A DNA stretch of 64,000 bases. It comes from Saccharina japonica. Lineage: Eukaryota; Sar; Phaeophyceae; Laminariales; Laminariaceae. Location: the NCBI GenBank assembly GCA_008828725.1, contig MEHQ01004020.1:67001-131000 (forward strand), given 5' to 3'. The notes beneath the pieces are model-generated. The model ran no database searches. It saw nothing but the letters and a program-made list of their open reading frames with translations, and had not been told where the DNA came from. The position numbers were made by a program, and so were the translations under genes. Shown here piece after piece: positions 49,632 through 62,000 of the stretch; the stretch's first letter is position 1, and each line of letters begins with the position of its first letter.

Positions 49632-50052
49632 GACGCCCGCTGAAGTGGCCCGCAGCTGTCGATGCAGGGAGAAAATAAAATACGAGACTGTCGGTGTCGA
49701 CAGTAGTGCCGGTAGATGGCAGCCAGGGTGGTCGGGGAGCGCAGCCGGACGAGAGGGAGGAGGAGGGCAACGCGAGGAGCGGCACCACCAAAACATGCGG
49801 TCCAATTACTCGTTTTTGACCCCACAATAATAACGCAAACATATCTTTACAACACCCCAAAACTCAGCCCACATCCCACCTACCGAGGCGACCGATCGAT
49901 CGATACTACGACCAGCTAACTTGCACACCCGAGCCTTTTTTCATCCACAGAGAGCCTTTTTCATAAAAAATCTCGTTGCATCGTGTACTGCAGAGCTCAC
50001 CTGAGTAGACGACGAACGTTGCCGGGCCCATCGACGTCCAACAGTTGTGAAA
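49632..50052. promoter_or_regulatory. Divergent promoter region between POL5 and UFD2
   Basis: 421 bp separate the minus-strand ATG at 49631 from the plus-strand ATG at 50053. No canonical TATA box. GATCGATCGAT lies at 49892-49902. Regulatory role is inferred from position. Confidence 0.45.
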
Positions 50053-53000
50053 ATGTCCGCAGATGATCCTTCCGGATCGGGGAGAAACGACTCCGACGAT
50101 ACCCCGCCGCATCAAGGTCGCTGGCTTGGAGCCGTACGGTCTTGGATAGGTGGAAGCGAAGATGGAGAGGGCGCGGAGCCGCAGGGTGTGGCATCGTCGC
50201 CAGCGGCGGCGAGTTCGCCAGCATTAAGCGCAGACGAGATTCGTAGGCGGCGGCTGGAGAAGATGGAAGGCTCGAGATCTCAGCAGGTATGCACAAGTTG
50301 ACTACAAAAACACACATAAAAAGCGCTGCTGCACTGCTGCTGTTGCTGCTGTTGCTGCTGCTTCTACGAGTACGCCTGTGACTTGCCAAGTACAACAGCA
50401 CAACAGCAACAGTTGCAGTGACGAGCTCTGACTATCAGATACACATCACACTACGAGTACTCGCACAGAGTGAGTAGTGTTGGGCCTACTCTAGTGCGAG
50501 TGTTGTTGCGATGCCTTCTGAAGAACACCCAGCACCCGACCTATGATACTTGAAGTTTACTTTCCGCAGTGTAGTCCCTTGTGTTGTAGTGCTGGTACTG
50601 CCTACCCCAACCCTAACCGTAACCCAAACCGCAAACCGGTGTACCGGTGCACCAGTTCTATACGAAGTACGTAGTGTTGGGCTCCCGGTACCCCGTACGT
50701 ACTCCTACCACTGCTGTTGTCCCTTACCAGCCTCGTAGGGCCTGAAATATCCCCAGACTCCCAAATTTATACGAGCGCGAGGAGATGCTCATGCTTGAAG
50801 CAGTAAAGCGCCCGTAAGTCGCTTGACTCGTGCATAAAACTCGATATCCCCCTTGCCCAACTTCCACGCTCGTGATGTCGGCCTTCTCCGTGCCATGCGC
50901 GTCTCACCAGTACCAGTACCAGTACCCCCCCCCCCCCCTTAACCCCCTTCCCCTCTTCCGAAACCCAACGTCTTAACCGCACGCAGCCTCAGCGGCAACA
51001 GCAGAAAAAGACGCCACCACCGTCGCTACCACCCCCGCCGGAGGGAGAGGGCACTGCTGGCGCCCTCGTAGGTACGGATATTGCGGCCTCCGCCCCGCCC
51101 ACCGCCCCCGCCACCGCCACCACCACCGCCACCACCTCCGCTACGAAACCGGCAGCTACTTCTCCCGTCGCTGCGGGAGGGGCCGGGGCTGGTGGTGGGG
51201 TGGGGAGTAGTGGGGCGAGGGCGGCGCTGAAAGCAGGTGGTGCTGGCGTCGGTGGCGGTTCTACGAAGGCCAGGATGACGCCGGAGCAGCGCTTGCACAA
51301 CGCGCTTCGTTCCGTGTTTAAGGTAAGCGAGAGCAACGGGGAGAGCGAGAGGGACAGGGAGAGTGAGAGGGACGGGGAGAGTGAGAGGGAGATGGGGACG
51401 GAACGGGGGGGGGGGGGGGGGGGGACGGCACCCTGGTTGTCTAGCTCACGCAGCGAGTGGCGTGTTTTACAGCGTCGTTGCCAACCGACGCCAACCCACC
51501 TATAAACATATCATATGTTTATAGGGGGGGGGAGGGGGGTCACTGGAGGCGTAATGCAATATGCTGCGTTCGCCGAGCCGGAAGCTGGCCGGTGTATTCC
51601 CGCATGTGGGAGGGAGGGAGGGTGCGAGGGAGGGAGGGAGGGTCCTTTGCTGGACCGTGACGAAACCCCCGTGAGGTACACATTTTCGCGGTAGAAGAGG
51701 CGGCAAGGCGGCGGCGTCGATACTAACGCCGTTCGCTCTGCATATAATACAGCAGTAAGCAACAATCCACCAAAAGGAACTATACGTAGCCATTCGCGGT
51801 CGTTGAAGAGATGCTGGAAGCGAATGTTTGATGTGATGCTTGAAGCGGATGCTTGAAGTCGTGTTGGAAGCAATGCTGGAAGCAACGCTGGAAGCAGATG
51901 CTAGAAGTAGAAGCTGGAAGCGATGCTTGCGGCGATGCTCGGAGCGATGCTTGAAGCGGGGGTTGAAGCTATGCTGGAAGCAATACTTGAAACAATGTTG
52001 TACAGCGATGCGTACAGCGATGTGTGCAGCGATGTTGAAAGCGGTGCTTGCAAGCAAATGCTTCGAACCATGCTTGAAGCACTGCTCGAAACAGACTCGT
52101 TGGCTTTCTCGTAGTCATACCGCGCGCGTCGCTTGGGCTCCCCACGCACGGAAGGGTCTGGTCCGGGGTCATCCCAAAAGGCCACGTTACCCGCAGAGCT
52201 CTCGAGTATTACACCTTTGAGGAGGTCTATAAATAGGGTTTTTTATTGCTGTATCACATTGATAGCCAAATCGAGCGACTTAGGAGTCCTGGTATGTACA
52301 AGACTACCTTTAATACTGCTACACTGGGACCAATTATCATGCGTGTTAATCTCTCTCTCGCTCGCTCGGTCGACGAATACCTTCGGTAGGTGACTCTCAC
52401 GCAGGGGGAGGTTTCGCCCCAGGGGTTTGTATACGTGGGGGAGGCGGTAGACGGTGCGACTCTGCTCGGCGAGGACAACTTGCCGGAGGTCATCTGTTCC
52501 AGGCTTGGCGCGCCCGAGCGTAAAGAGCGGGGCGTAGGTGAGTGACGCGTTAAAGCGATAGATTTAAAGCTGTTAGCTTTCCGCTTTTGGTGCTTCCTCG
52601 CCAATGGCGGCTCGATAAGGCGGCGGGTCAGCCTCTAGTCATGCTCTAATCGAGTGGGAAGAGTTTGTTACGTACCATGTTGCTCATGTTGCCTTGTCTG
52701 TTGTGCGTTGTCCAGTCGAAGGTATGCCATGGCTCTCCGTAATAAGGAACTTACTACCCTTACTGTAGGTAGGTAGCCTGCGTCTGACCTAGTGCCCTTT
52801 GCCTCGTCTGCTGTGCGTTGTTCCGTGGAAGGGTACCTGGCGGGCGCATTCGGCCGCTGCCACGACGAGGTGCAGGCGACTCGGCGGAAGGCCGACAAGA
52901 GCGACGTTACCCTCACCCTCAAGGGGCTAGAGGCGGCCCGCACCCAGATAGTCAACTTCAGCGCCACTTGTCTCATGGAGGTGACAGGGGCGGCGGGGTC

Positions 53001-56000
53001 GATACATTATGTCGAAATAATTGACCGTTTTTTTTCAACACGGCGCCAAAAAGTAGGGGGTCCCCTTTTGAGCTACTGCAGCTGAAGCCATGTTTTACTT
53101 CGATTTGAAGGGGTGTTACGACCGCCGAGAATATTCCACCAACGCACACGATGTTGACGACAGTTATACAGCATGATACCCTGCTGCCCGGATTCTTAGC
53201 GACAGCTATGTAAAGCATACCTGGTATTTGTTATTTGTTATTGTCTTCTCTTGCTGTAGGGGTTAACATTGTAATGTGACGAAGGGCCACCGGATAAGGG
53301 TAGAGATTTTTGTGATAAAAGTAAAGTTGAACGCCGCTTGCCTCGTGGAGGCGAGAGGTGCTGCGGAGCTGATATCGTTTTCTTCTCGTACATTGACGAC
53401 TCACTTACGTACGTCCTGCTAAAACACTTCAACATACAATGGAAACCCATTAAAACAGTTATGAATAGCCCTTGGGGGCTCCAGCTCTAGTTCATGTTCA
53501 CGGTTTTTCTATGAATAGTGCTTGTCCTTGATTTTTGTTCCTGTCTCCCGTTCTTATACAGCCAGTACGCTTTTGGGTTCATGACCTTGTCTTTGTTTTA
53601 TGATTCTGCCTTTTCTCCCATTCTTATATATTGTATATACCGTACTCATGATTTTGTTGTTGGCGCCGATCGCTCTTGTTCTTGTTGTCGTGCTGTGTGT
53701 GTTCGTGTGTGTGCGTCGAACGAAGCCCGGAATTTTCGAGGAGCCGGAGGCTGATTCTCCCGATCAGCTGGTCAAGATGCTGCTCACGGAGGGCCAAAAC
53801 GCGGCCCTACCAGCAGGTAAGATAAACAGATAAACCTAGTGTAGGCCGCGAAGCGATGCAGGCAGCGAGGGAGCGGGCGACGAGAAAAATAATCGGGGGA
53901 GGGGGGGGGGGGTGTACTCATGTCGTACACGGCCGTAGTCGTATGACCATAGACCCTCGCATCCCTACAATGCCGGGACGGAGCACGTTGGGTTTTCACC
54001 AACCAGGCAGACATTGCTTGCACCAAGCGCGAAGCGCCGTGCGGTATTGGGCGAGTCGCATGGAGAGTGAGCTGCATCCTGCTGAGAACCGCCTCTGAGG
54101 CGGACTTGCATATGGATGACAGCTTCAATGAGTTAATTTAATTTCTGGTGTGGCCACTCCCTGAGACAGCAATGGGAGCACTATGTAACTGCCTCGCGGG
54201 TGCCTTACCATATACCAGGTACACACTACGTGATACGATCATTCCTCTTGTGCGGAGCAAAGGTTCTCCACCCCGCACAAATGATCTAACAAGAGGGAGG
54301 GGGGGGGGTGGAGTACTCATGTCGTGCACGGCCGTAGTCGTATGACCATAGGGGGGGGTGTCGGACCAAACCCGCTCGATCCGCAGGCGTTCTCGTGTAC
54401 TCGGCTGACTGGTGCAGCCGCAAGTGGACAATATTTTCTGTTTTCGTGCTGTCGCGATGATGTCGGGTTTTCCGGGTGCAGCAGCTGTGGTAGTGTACAT
54501 TGCGAGAGCCCGCCTGTATGTAGTCTACTCGTATGTAGTCTCGGGGTGTGTGCGAGTAGAGTAGCTTTGTTGGTAGGTGTGTGGGTAGGTAGGTTTCGTG
54601 TGTCCTCCCTGATCAGGAGTGGGGCCATAAGCAGAGTGCTCTTGGCTTCTGACCCTCGAATATTGACTCAAGGCTTGTGACTCTTGACTTTTTATGTTGG
54701 TCCTTATTTCTGGACCCCAGCCCTGATGTACCGGGTAGCTCTTACCAGGTACAAGGGTAACTCTTAACTGTTGAGGTGGAACAGCGAAACTGTTTGTTGC
54801 GATCCCGATCGACCCCCATTATGGGGACGGAGAACCGTTGAAGTGGATCGACTGGATCGACTGGATCGACTGGATCGACTGGATCGAGTTGGCCAAGCGG
54901 GGAGAATTGCCTTCTTGCCGACACTGACCGCAGCTCGCTTCCACCCTCACCCCCTACCACTCAAGCCCTACCTCTAACTCAACGGCTATATACGTGCCAC
55001 TGCCATACGTGCATTTTGTCTCTTGCTGCCCGCACATGGCGACGGACCCACTGTATATGATATCCGGCGAAGTCAACGGCTATATACCTGTCACGGGCAA
55101 TATGTGCGTTTTGTCTCTTGATACCCGTATATATGGTTACAAGCATACCAATATTTATAAAATTAAAAAACAACAGCTGTGAGATGAGATGGAGGATTTG
55201 GTCGAAACTGTATATGATAGCCGACGAGCTCTACGGCTATGTCACTGCCATACGTGCGTGTCCTCTCGTGCCGCCCGTACATGGCTACGAACATACCACA
55301 CCTTAGGCATATCACCATCTAGATCATGTAGATAATCTAGATAATCTAGATCCTACCCTGCCTTTATGATATGGTGTACAAGATCTGAACGGTACAGACC
55401 CGACCTAGGCAACCTGCCCTGCAGTAGATTATGGAGAGTATACGGCCCCCACCCGGCTACATGAGATGTATCATACAGATCATACAGATCATACATATCG
55501 GGAATATATCTTCCCTGAAAAATCTAGATTATCAACTGGGAATAGGTGATCTACATGTAGATGATCTATCTGTAGATGGTGTATCCGACCTGTGGAACAT
55601 TCTGTATAGTATACCTGGTATGATCATCTGATAGACTACTCGTCGATGGAAACCGTCGTTCGCCCTGTACAGGGTTCCTGGCCCCGGTGCTGTTGGAGTT
55701 GGATGCGCAAGGAGGCCTGGAGAGCGTGGTGGGAGAGCTCGTCGCCGCCTTGGACGGCCGCCTAGGGGTGAGACGCTGTGGTTGTACTGCTGTAGCTATT
55801 TTGTAACGGTTTTGGATCTTTTTTTTTGTGATATATTAACACATGGGACAAATCACGATGGATATCATCTAGATTATAAACTGCAGTTATGATACTTCTA
55901 TGTCGTGCAGGATCCGTATATCATAGTCCAGATCAAGCCCAGGAAATATGTCCCAGATAACACCAGGTACAGATTATACAGCTCTAACGCGGCAACATGA

Positions 56001-59000
56001 CCTGCTGTAGATAATGTAGAGATTATACCGTCCTTTTGTAAGGTCTAGATCATGCACTGTCGATGATCTGTCTGAGCTGCGGAAGTATTAATCTATTCAT
56101 TGTGAGTTACCCTGGTACCTCGCACTGAAGCAATGTGTTTGTCGTGAACGGCCTGGCATGGTATATAGTATATGTACGACGTATACCGGTAGTAATTCAT
56201 TTGTTGTGAACTACCGGGCGTCTTGTGAATTCATTCATTGTGAGGTCTTAATATATAGAATACCTTCGGGGTCTGTTGTCTGTTGGGCTGGAGTATCGGT
56301 AGCACCTATTTAGAACTACACCTATGTTTTTGGGGAGTATCGGTAGCACCTATTTAGAACTACACCTATGTTTTTGGGGGCAAGGTTACATTGGGCTACA
56401 CACGTATTAATACTTGGCATTCGTTTAGTACTCGTACCTTGTTTGCAGTAGTACCAGGGTTGACCGTGTTTTTTTTTGTTTTTCGCTGTCATAGTTTTAT
56501 CGCTCTCTCACAATCTCTCATCGACATTTCGGGTTTCGATGCACTGTGGCAGGCGTGCAAGACGGCGTCGGATCCCTGGCTAGGCCCTTGCACGGCCCTG
56601 ACGACACTCCTGCAAGCTTCCAAGAAGGCCTGCGAAGTGGTGGTGAAGTCGGAAGGGTTTGCACTTCCGAAGGCGGGAACGCCGGCGGGTGGGTCCTCCC
56701 CTCGTCAAGCTTTGGTGTAGGATAGAATCGCCCTTCGAAGGTCTCTCCTGCTCGCGCTAGGAGTGATCATGGAGACATCTTGATTATTTATTTGGCGTAT
56801 TGAACGCTAAGAAGAGTGGCCGTGAACAGTTGTGAACCTTAAGCGCAAGGGGAGTTGTTTTGCGTGCTCCAGGAGAGAAGAGAGCATGGTATAGCGCGGC
56901 GTTGAACCGCCTACGAACAGCGTGGGCGCCCGGCATTACGGGTAGGGTAGGGTAGGACCTTGATGCATCCTCAAATCACGCCGTTCCGTATATAGGACTC
57001 CTCCAATCACGCCGTGGCCGTTGCTGTGCTCGTCTCCTTTTTTGTTGTCAATTCTCCCAAGAGGGTTGACAGTATACGGGTAGTTAACAGTAAAGCATTG
57101 CAGTATACTGGTAGTAAACAGTATAGCCGTGCGGTTACACTGGTAGTTAACAGTATAGCCGTGCAGTATACTGGTAGTTAACAGTACAGCAGTGCAGTAT
57201 ACTGGTAATTGACATACAGCAGTGCAGTATACTGGCAGTTAACAGTACATCAGTTCAGTATACTGGTAGTTAACAGTATATCAGTGCAGTATACTGGTAG
57301 TAAACAGTACAGCAGTGCAGTATACTGGAAGTTAACACTAGCAGTGCAGTATACTGATAGTTGACAGTATAGCAGTGTAATATACTGGTAGCTAACAAAA
57401 CAGCAGTGCACTACTATACCGGCAGTTAACAGCACAGCAGTGCAGCACAGCAAGTTCAGTGTAGTTGACAGCCCAGCAGTGCAGTGCAGTAGTTGCGAGT
57501 AAAGTTAGCCGTGCATTAAAGTGACGTGCCCCACCCCGCTTACAAAATGCCTCTAACCTGTACAGCCGCGCCGGTACGGGCCCCCATCCCGACGGGGCCG
57601 AGGGCGCTGGAGATGCTTCTCATGCAGGGAAGGCCGCAGGAGCTAATGGTCAGCCCGAGAGCGGGGCCAATGGCGGCAGACAGGACCTTGCTGGGCCGGG
57701 TGCTTCGACTAGGTGGGAATTCTTGGGGAGGAGAGAGGGGGCCGGGTGCGGGGAGGGGGGGGGGGGGGGGGGGCCCTCGCTTTAAATCAACCAACCCGGC
57801 AGGCTTTCCCCCTACGGACCAGCTTGCCAACGACAGCTTCGACAAGATCTACCGCAGAGGGCAGGCGGAGGTGAACTCCCGTTTGCAGGCTGTGCAGGGG
57901 CGGCTGAAAGTGGCCCACTCCGTGGCGTTGGGCATGGTCATGCTGCTCGTCAAAGGTTCAGTCGAGGTACGTACGATGCGATGAAGTACTTGAAATAATA
58001 GTAGAACCCGACAGTAGTGGACAATATACGCGTATGCAGTAGGTGAGCGGACAATATATGCGTCGTGTGCAGTAGGTGAGCGGTACGTATGTTGGCTGTA
58101 GGTGAAGAGTGCACAGACGAAGGTTGACCATACGTAGATGGCAGGAGGCGGACTGTGGACGATTAGCAGAGAGACGAGCAGATGTACAGCAGATGGCTCA
58201 GTATGTAGACGTCAAAATGAAATATGTTGTCCTACCGCGTGACGTGTAAGGGCTGCCCTGGATGCGCCACCGCGCCAGACAAGCAATTAAGCAATTCCAG
58301 CACCCACGTACCCACCCACCCACATCCACCCACCCACCCATCTACCGCCACCTTACCCGGCATCACCTCATCCAGTCTCGCAAAGCCGTGGTGGCTTGGT
58401 TCGCCGACGCCCTATTGGTAAACGTCGCCGCGGAAGCTTCGAACCCCGACCCCCGGAAGGCCGCGAGCTCTGAGTTCTTGATGAACGTGAGCGTGGTGCT
58501 GCTCGGTGTGGCGATGCCCATCGTCAGGGACGAGTCGAAGTTCAAGAAGGTGACTGAAGGTCGACATTAAAAGTGTGGCTGCTGTGCTGTGCTTTGCTTG
58601 CTTAGTGGGCAATGCGATGGGTTATTGGAGTCGTGGGAGTTGTGAGGGATGGTTCCAATAATCCAAGGAGGTTTATGGAGATCGACATGGAAAGTATGAT
58701 TGTGTTAACACTGGCGACGCCGTTTGACTCAAGTGCGTAAAAAAAAAACGAAAACGGCCACAGAGTCAAGTTACTTTAAAGGGGTTTGTTTCAGTATGAA
58801 GTCGCTGTCTGTCGTTACCAGACAACAACGGTCGCGAAACCAAAACAAGGCTTTTAAAGGTGAAAAAACTATCGACTTGAAACGTATGACCGGGTGTGTT
58901 TTAGCTCCGTAGGCGGTGGCTTATTCGGCTCATGGATTGTCAGGGACGAGTCAAAGTTCAAGCATGTGACTGGAGGTCGACATGGAAAGTATGACATGGT

Positions 59001-62000
59001 GTGTTTTGCCTCCGTAGGCGGTGGCTTATTCGGGGGGTCATGGATTGTCAGGGACGGGTCAAAGTTCAAGAAGGTGAATGGAGGTCGACATAAAAAGTAT
59101 GGGTGGTGTGGTTTGTTTCAGTTTAGCCTATTATAAGGGAGGGATGCACCTGCATTTTTCCTGTAATTTTCCCGTAATTTTCCTGACGCTCTTTCCTCCG
59201 TTGAGGAGCTCTCGATATCACCCCTTTAGGCATGCGGCCTATTAGCACTTCAGTCCCGTTGTGCGCACAAAACACTTGAATTAGAGTCAAATGGAGAATT
59301 CCTGTACCGCGCAGTAGAAAAAAGGTTATAACCCGGTCAGCAATCCCCCCTGCGGACACATAGTTATTTCAAAAAAATGTTATTCCGTAGTTACTCAGTA
59401 AAAATAACGATATTGGGTAGTTGCTCAGTAAAAACTAACGATATTGATTGAGTAGTTACCCGGTTTAGAAGGCCCACTAATACGGGGGGGCATAGTAAAC
59501 AGTAGTAAATAGGACCTACGGTATACACAAAAAACCAATACATTTCCCTATTCTTTGTACGTAACATTATTTGGTCCTATTTACTAGTGTTTACTATGCC
59601 CCCCCCGTAATAGTCAGAAATATTGCCTCAAAAGGCAGAAAAGTGCTACTATCGCTGTCGTGACACCCATGAAACCAATACATAAACCATACCAGAAAAG
59701 TGCTACTATCGCTGTCGTGACACCCATGAAACTATAAACCATACCAGAAAAGTGCTCCATAGACAATGGGGCATTGGGGGCCATGGAGTTGTGAGAGGAG
59801 GAGGCATGCGTCAAAAGGATGTTTTTCGTTGTATAGCTTGACTCATAGGTACACGCGGGTGGAGACGGCTTGGAAAACATTTATGAATCATTAAGGTGGT
59901 GTTTTTCTGCGCGGTGGACGCCGACATGAGCGTGAAAAACATTACAGGCCATTAAAGGACGCATGCCGTATTGAACTCGTGCGGTTAGGTGGCATCGCGG
60001 TATACATGGTGGTTTCCTTTCATAATTTGTCTTTATTTGCGCCGGAAGTCGTCTGCTTTTGACAGGATAGCGACAGGCTAACATAATGCTTACTATGTTT
60101 GTCGCTGTAAATCGACGTGGTGAAAATGGACTGTGAAATGATGTTCGCCTCAGTAGGCCGCGGGGTTACGAAATTGTGAAATTATGGAGTTACTGCACGA
60201 CCGCCTACTATAGCAGTGATGACTAGACATTCATGGTGGTGAAGCCGGAGATTTGAAGGCAGACCTTCCCGCCATCAGATAGAAAACATATATTTTGGTA
60301 TGTATTTTGTCCTATGCACCCTTCCTGCTGATACCTAGTATATGAGTCCCCTCGGCCGTCGGTTACTTCCCAGGCCGACGCGATATTTTCCCTCTGCAGC
60401 AAAGCTACCCCCCCCCTCCCCCTTCTAAATCCCGCTCAACAACCGCCTCCTGCTCTCTGTAAACACTTTCTGCTGACACATATGAATGGCCTTGAACGTC
60501 AGTTACACGCGCGCGTAGTTGTACTTCCCAGATAGACACCTCCTTTTCCCTCTCCAGGAAAACTGATCTCCCGCATCGCCCCCTCCCCCCCCCACCACCT
60601 CCTCCCTCCCGCGCTATAAACCAGTAACCTGCCTGCTGATACATATGACCCCCCCTCGGACGTCGGCTACACGCGTACTTGAGCCACCCCAGACCGACAC
60701 AACCTCCTTCTTCTCCAACAAATGCACCCCCCCCCCCCCCCCACNNNNNNNNNNNNNNGCCCCCCCCCCCCCCTCCCCTCTTTCCCACGCAACAATCGCC
60801 TCCTGCTCTATGAAACCTTCCTGCTGACACGTATGACCCCCCTCGAACGTCGGCTACACACATTTTTGTATTTCCCAGATCGACGCGGCCTCCTTCCTCT
60901 CCAGCAAAACCGCCATACACGACCTCTTTCCGGAGGACACTACCATGCTCGTCACTAAGCAGGAGGCGTCGTTTGGGGAGGGTCAAGGGGAGGGCGTCGC
61001 GGTCGAGGGGGCGGGGTTAGAGGGAGGGGGCGACGGTGGGGGTGGGGGTGGGGGTGGAGGTGGGGGTGGGGATGGGAAGGCGGTTGGAGATGGCGTGCCG
61101 CTCGTTGAGCTCAAGAGTTTCACGACTCAGGCGTTTTTTGCGTGCTGGAGGGGCGTGCACTTGGGCGTCTTGCAGGTAGGTGGGGTTGCTTTTGAGTTTT
61201 TTTTGGGGGGTTTTGATGGGTTTGTTCGTTTTTTTGTTGAATCGGTGAGGTGAGGTGGGGTGAGGTAAGGTGATGCGAGGTGAGATTCACAACTTGAGCC
61301 ATGCGGGGAGGGAGGTGGTGCACTGTTTAACGTGGCTTGATCGTTTTTTTTCCCCCTGTGCCGCGCCTTTTGTTTGCTGTCGTCGTAAAACCATATGGTT
61401 GGTGGTCGGTGTTTGCCGTAGTGGCAGTATTACAGTCATGCGCCTGGTATTGCCTGGCTTCCTTCGTTTTGGCCTTGCCTTGCCTTGCCTTGCCTTGCCT
61501 TGCCTTGCCTTGCCTTGCTATTTGCTTTGCCTTGCCGAGCCGTGTTTTACTGTAACGTACTTGGGCGTGTTGGGTTGAGCAAGCACGTGTTGTCAACTGG
61601 GTGCTGTGAGTCAAACCTCGCAGCTCGAGGATGTCCCGTAGACCGCTTGCATGAGGCGTTTGGTCTGATGCCGTGCGTGGTGTTTTCGATGTTGTGGTCT
61701 GCTGGCTGGACGGGGTTGTGATTTGTGCATCCGCGATGAGGGTTGACGGTCGCTCATAGTTATACATGGTACGTACGTGAGAGGGAATCAAAGCTGGTCC
61801 AGCGAACGTCGGCTCAGCATCCAAGCACGGAAACATCCAAGTTGAAGCATTCAAACATATGCATTCGATGAAAATTTGCCAAGCAGTGGTAACAATACTG
61901 AACCCTCCCAAATAAAAGCAAGCGCAGTAGTGCCGGGGGGTAGAAGGGATGTCACCTCTAACCACGGCTTATTGCCAAGACTGCGGCACTGAGGGAAAAC

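Noticed and set aside
57060-57500. CRISPR-like regular repeats
   Set aside because: Units are contiguous and degenerate without unique spacers, in an intron of a eukaryotic gene.
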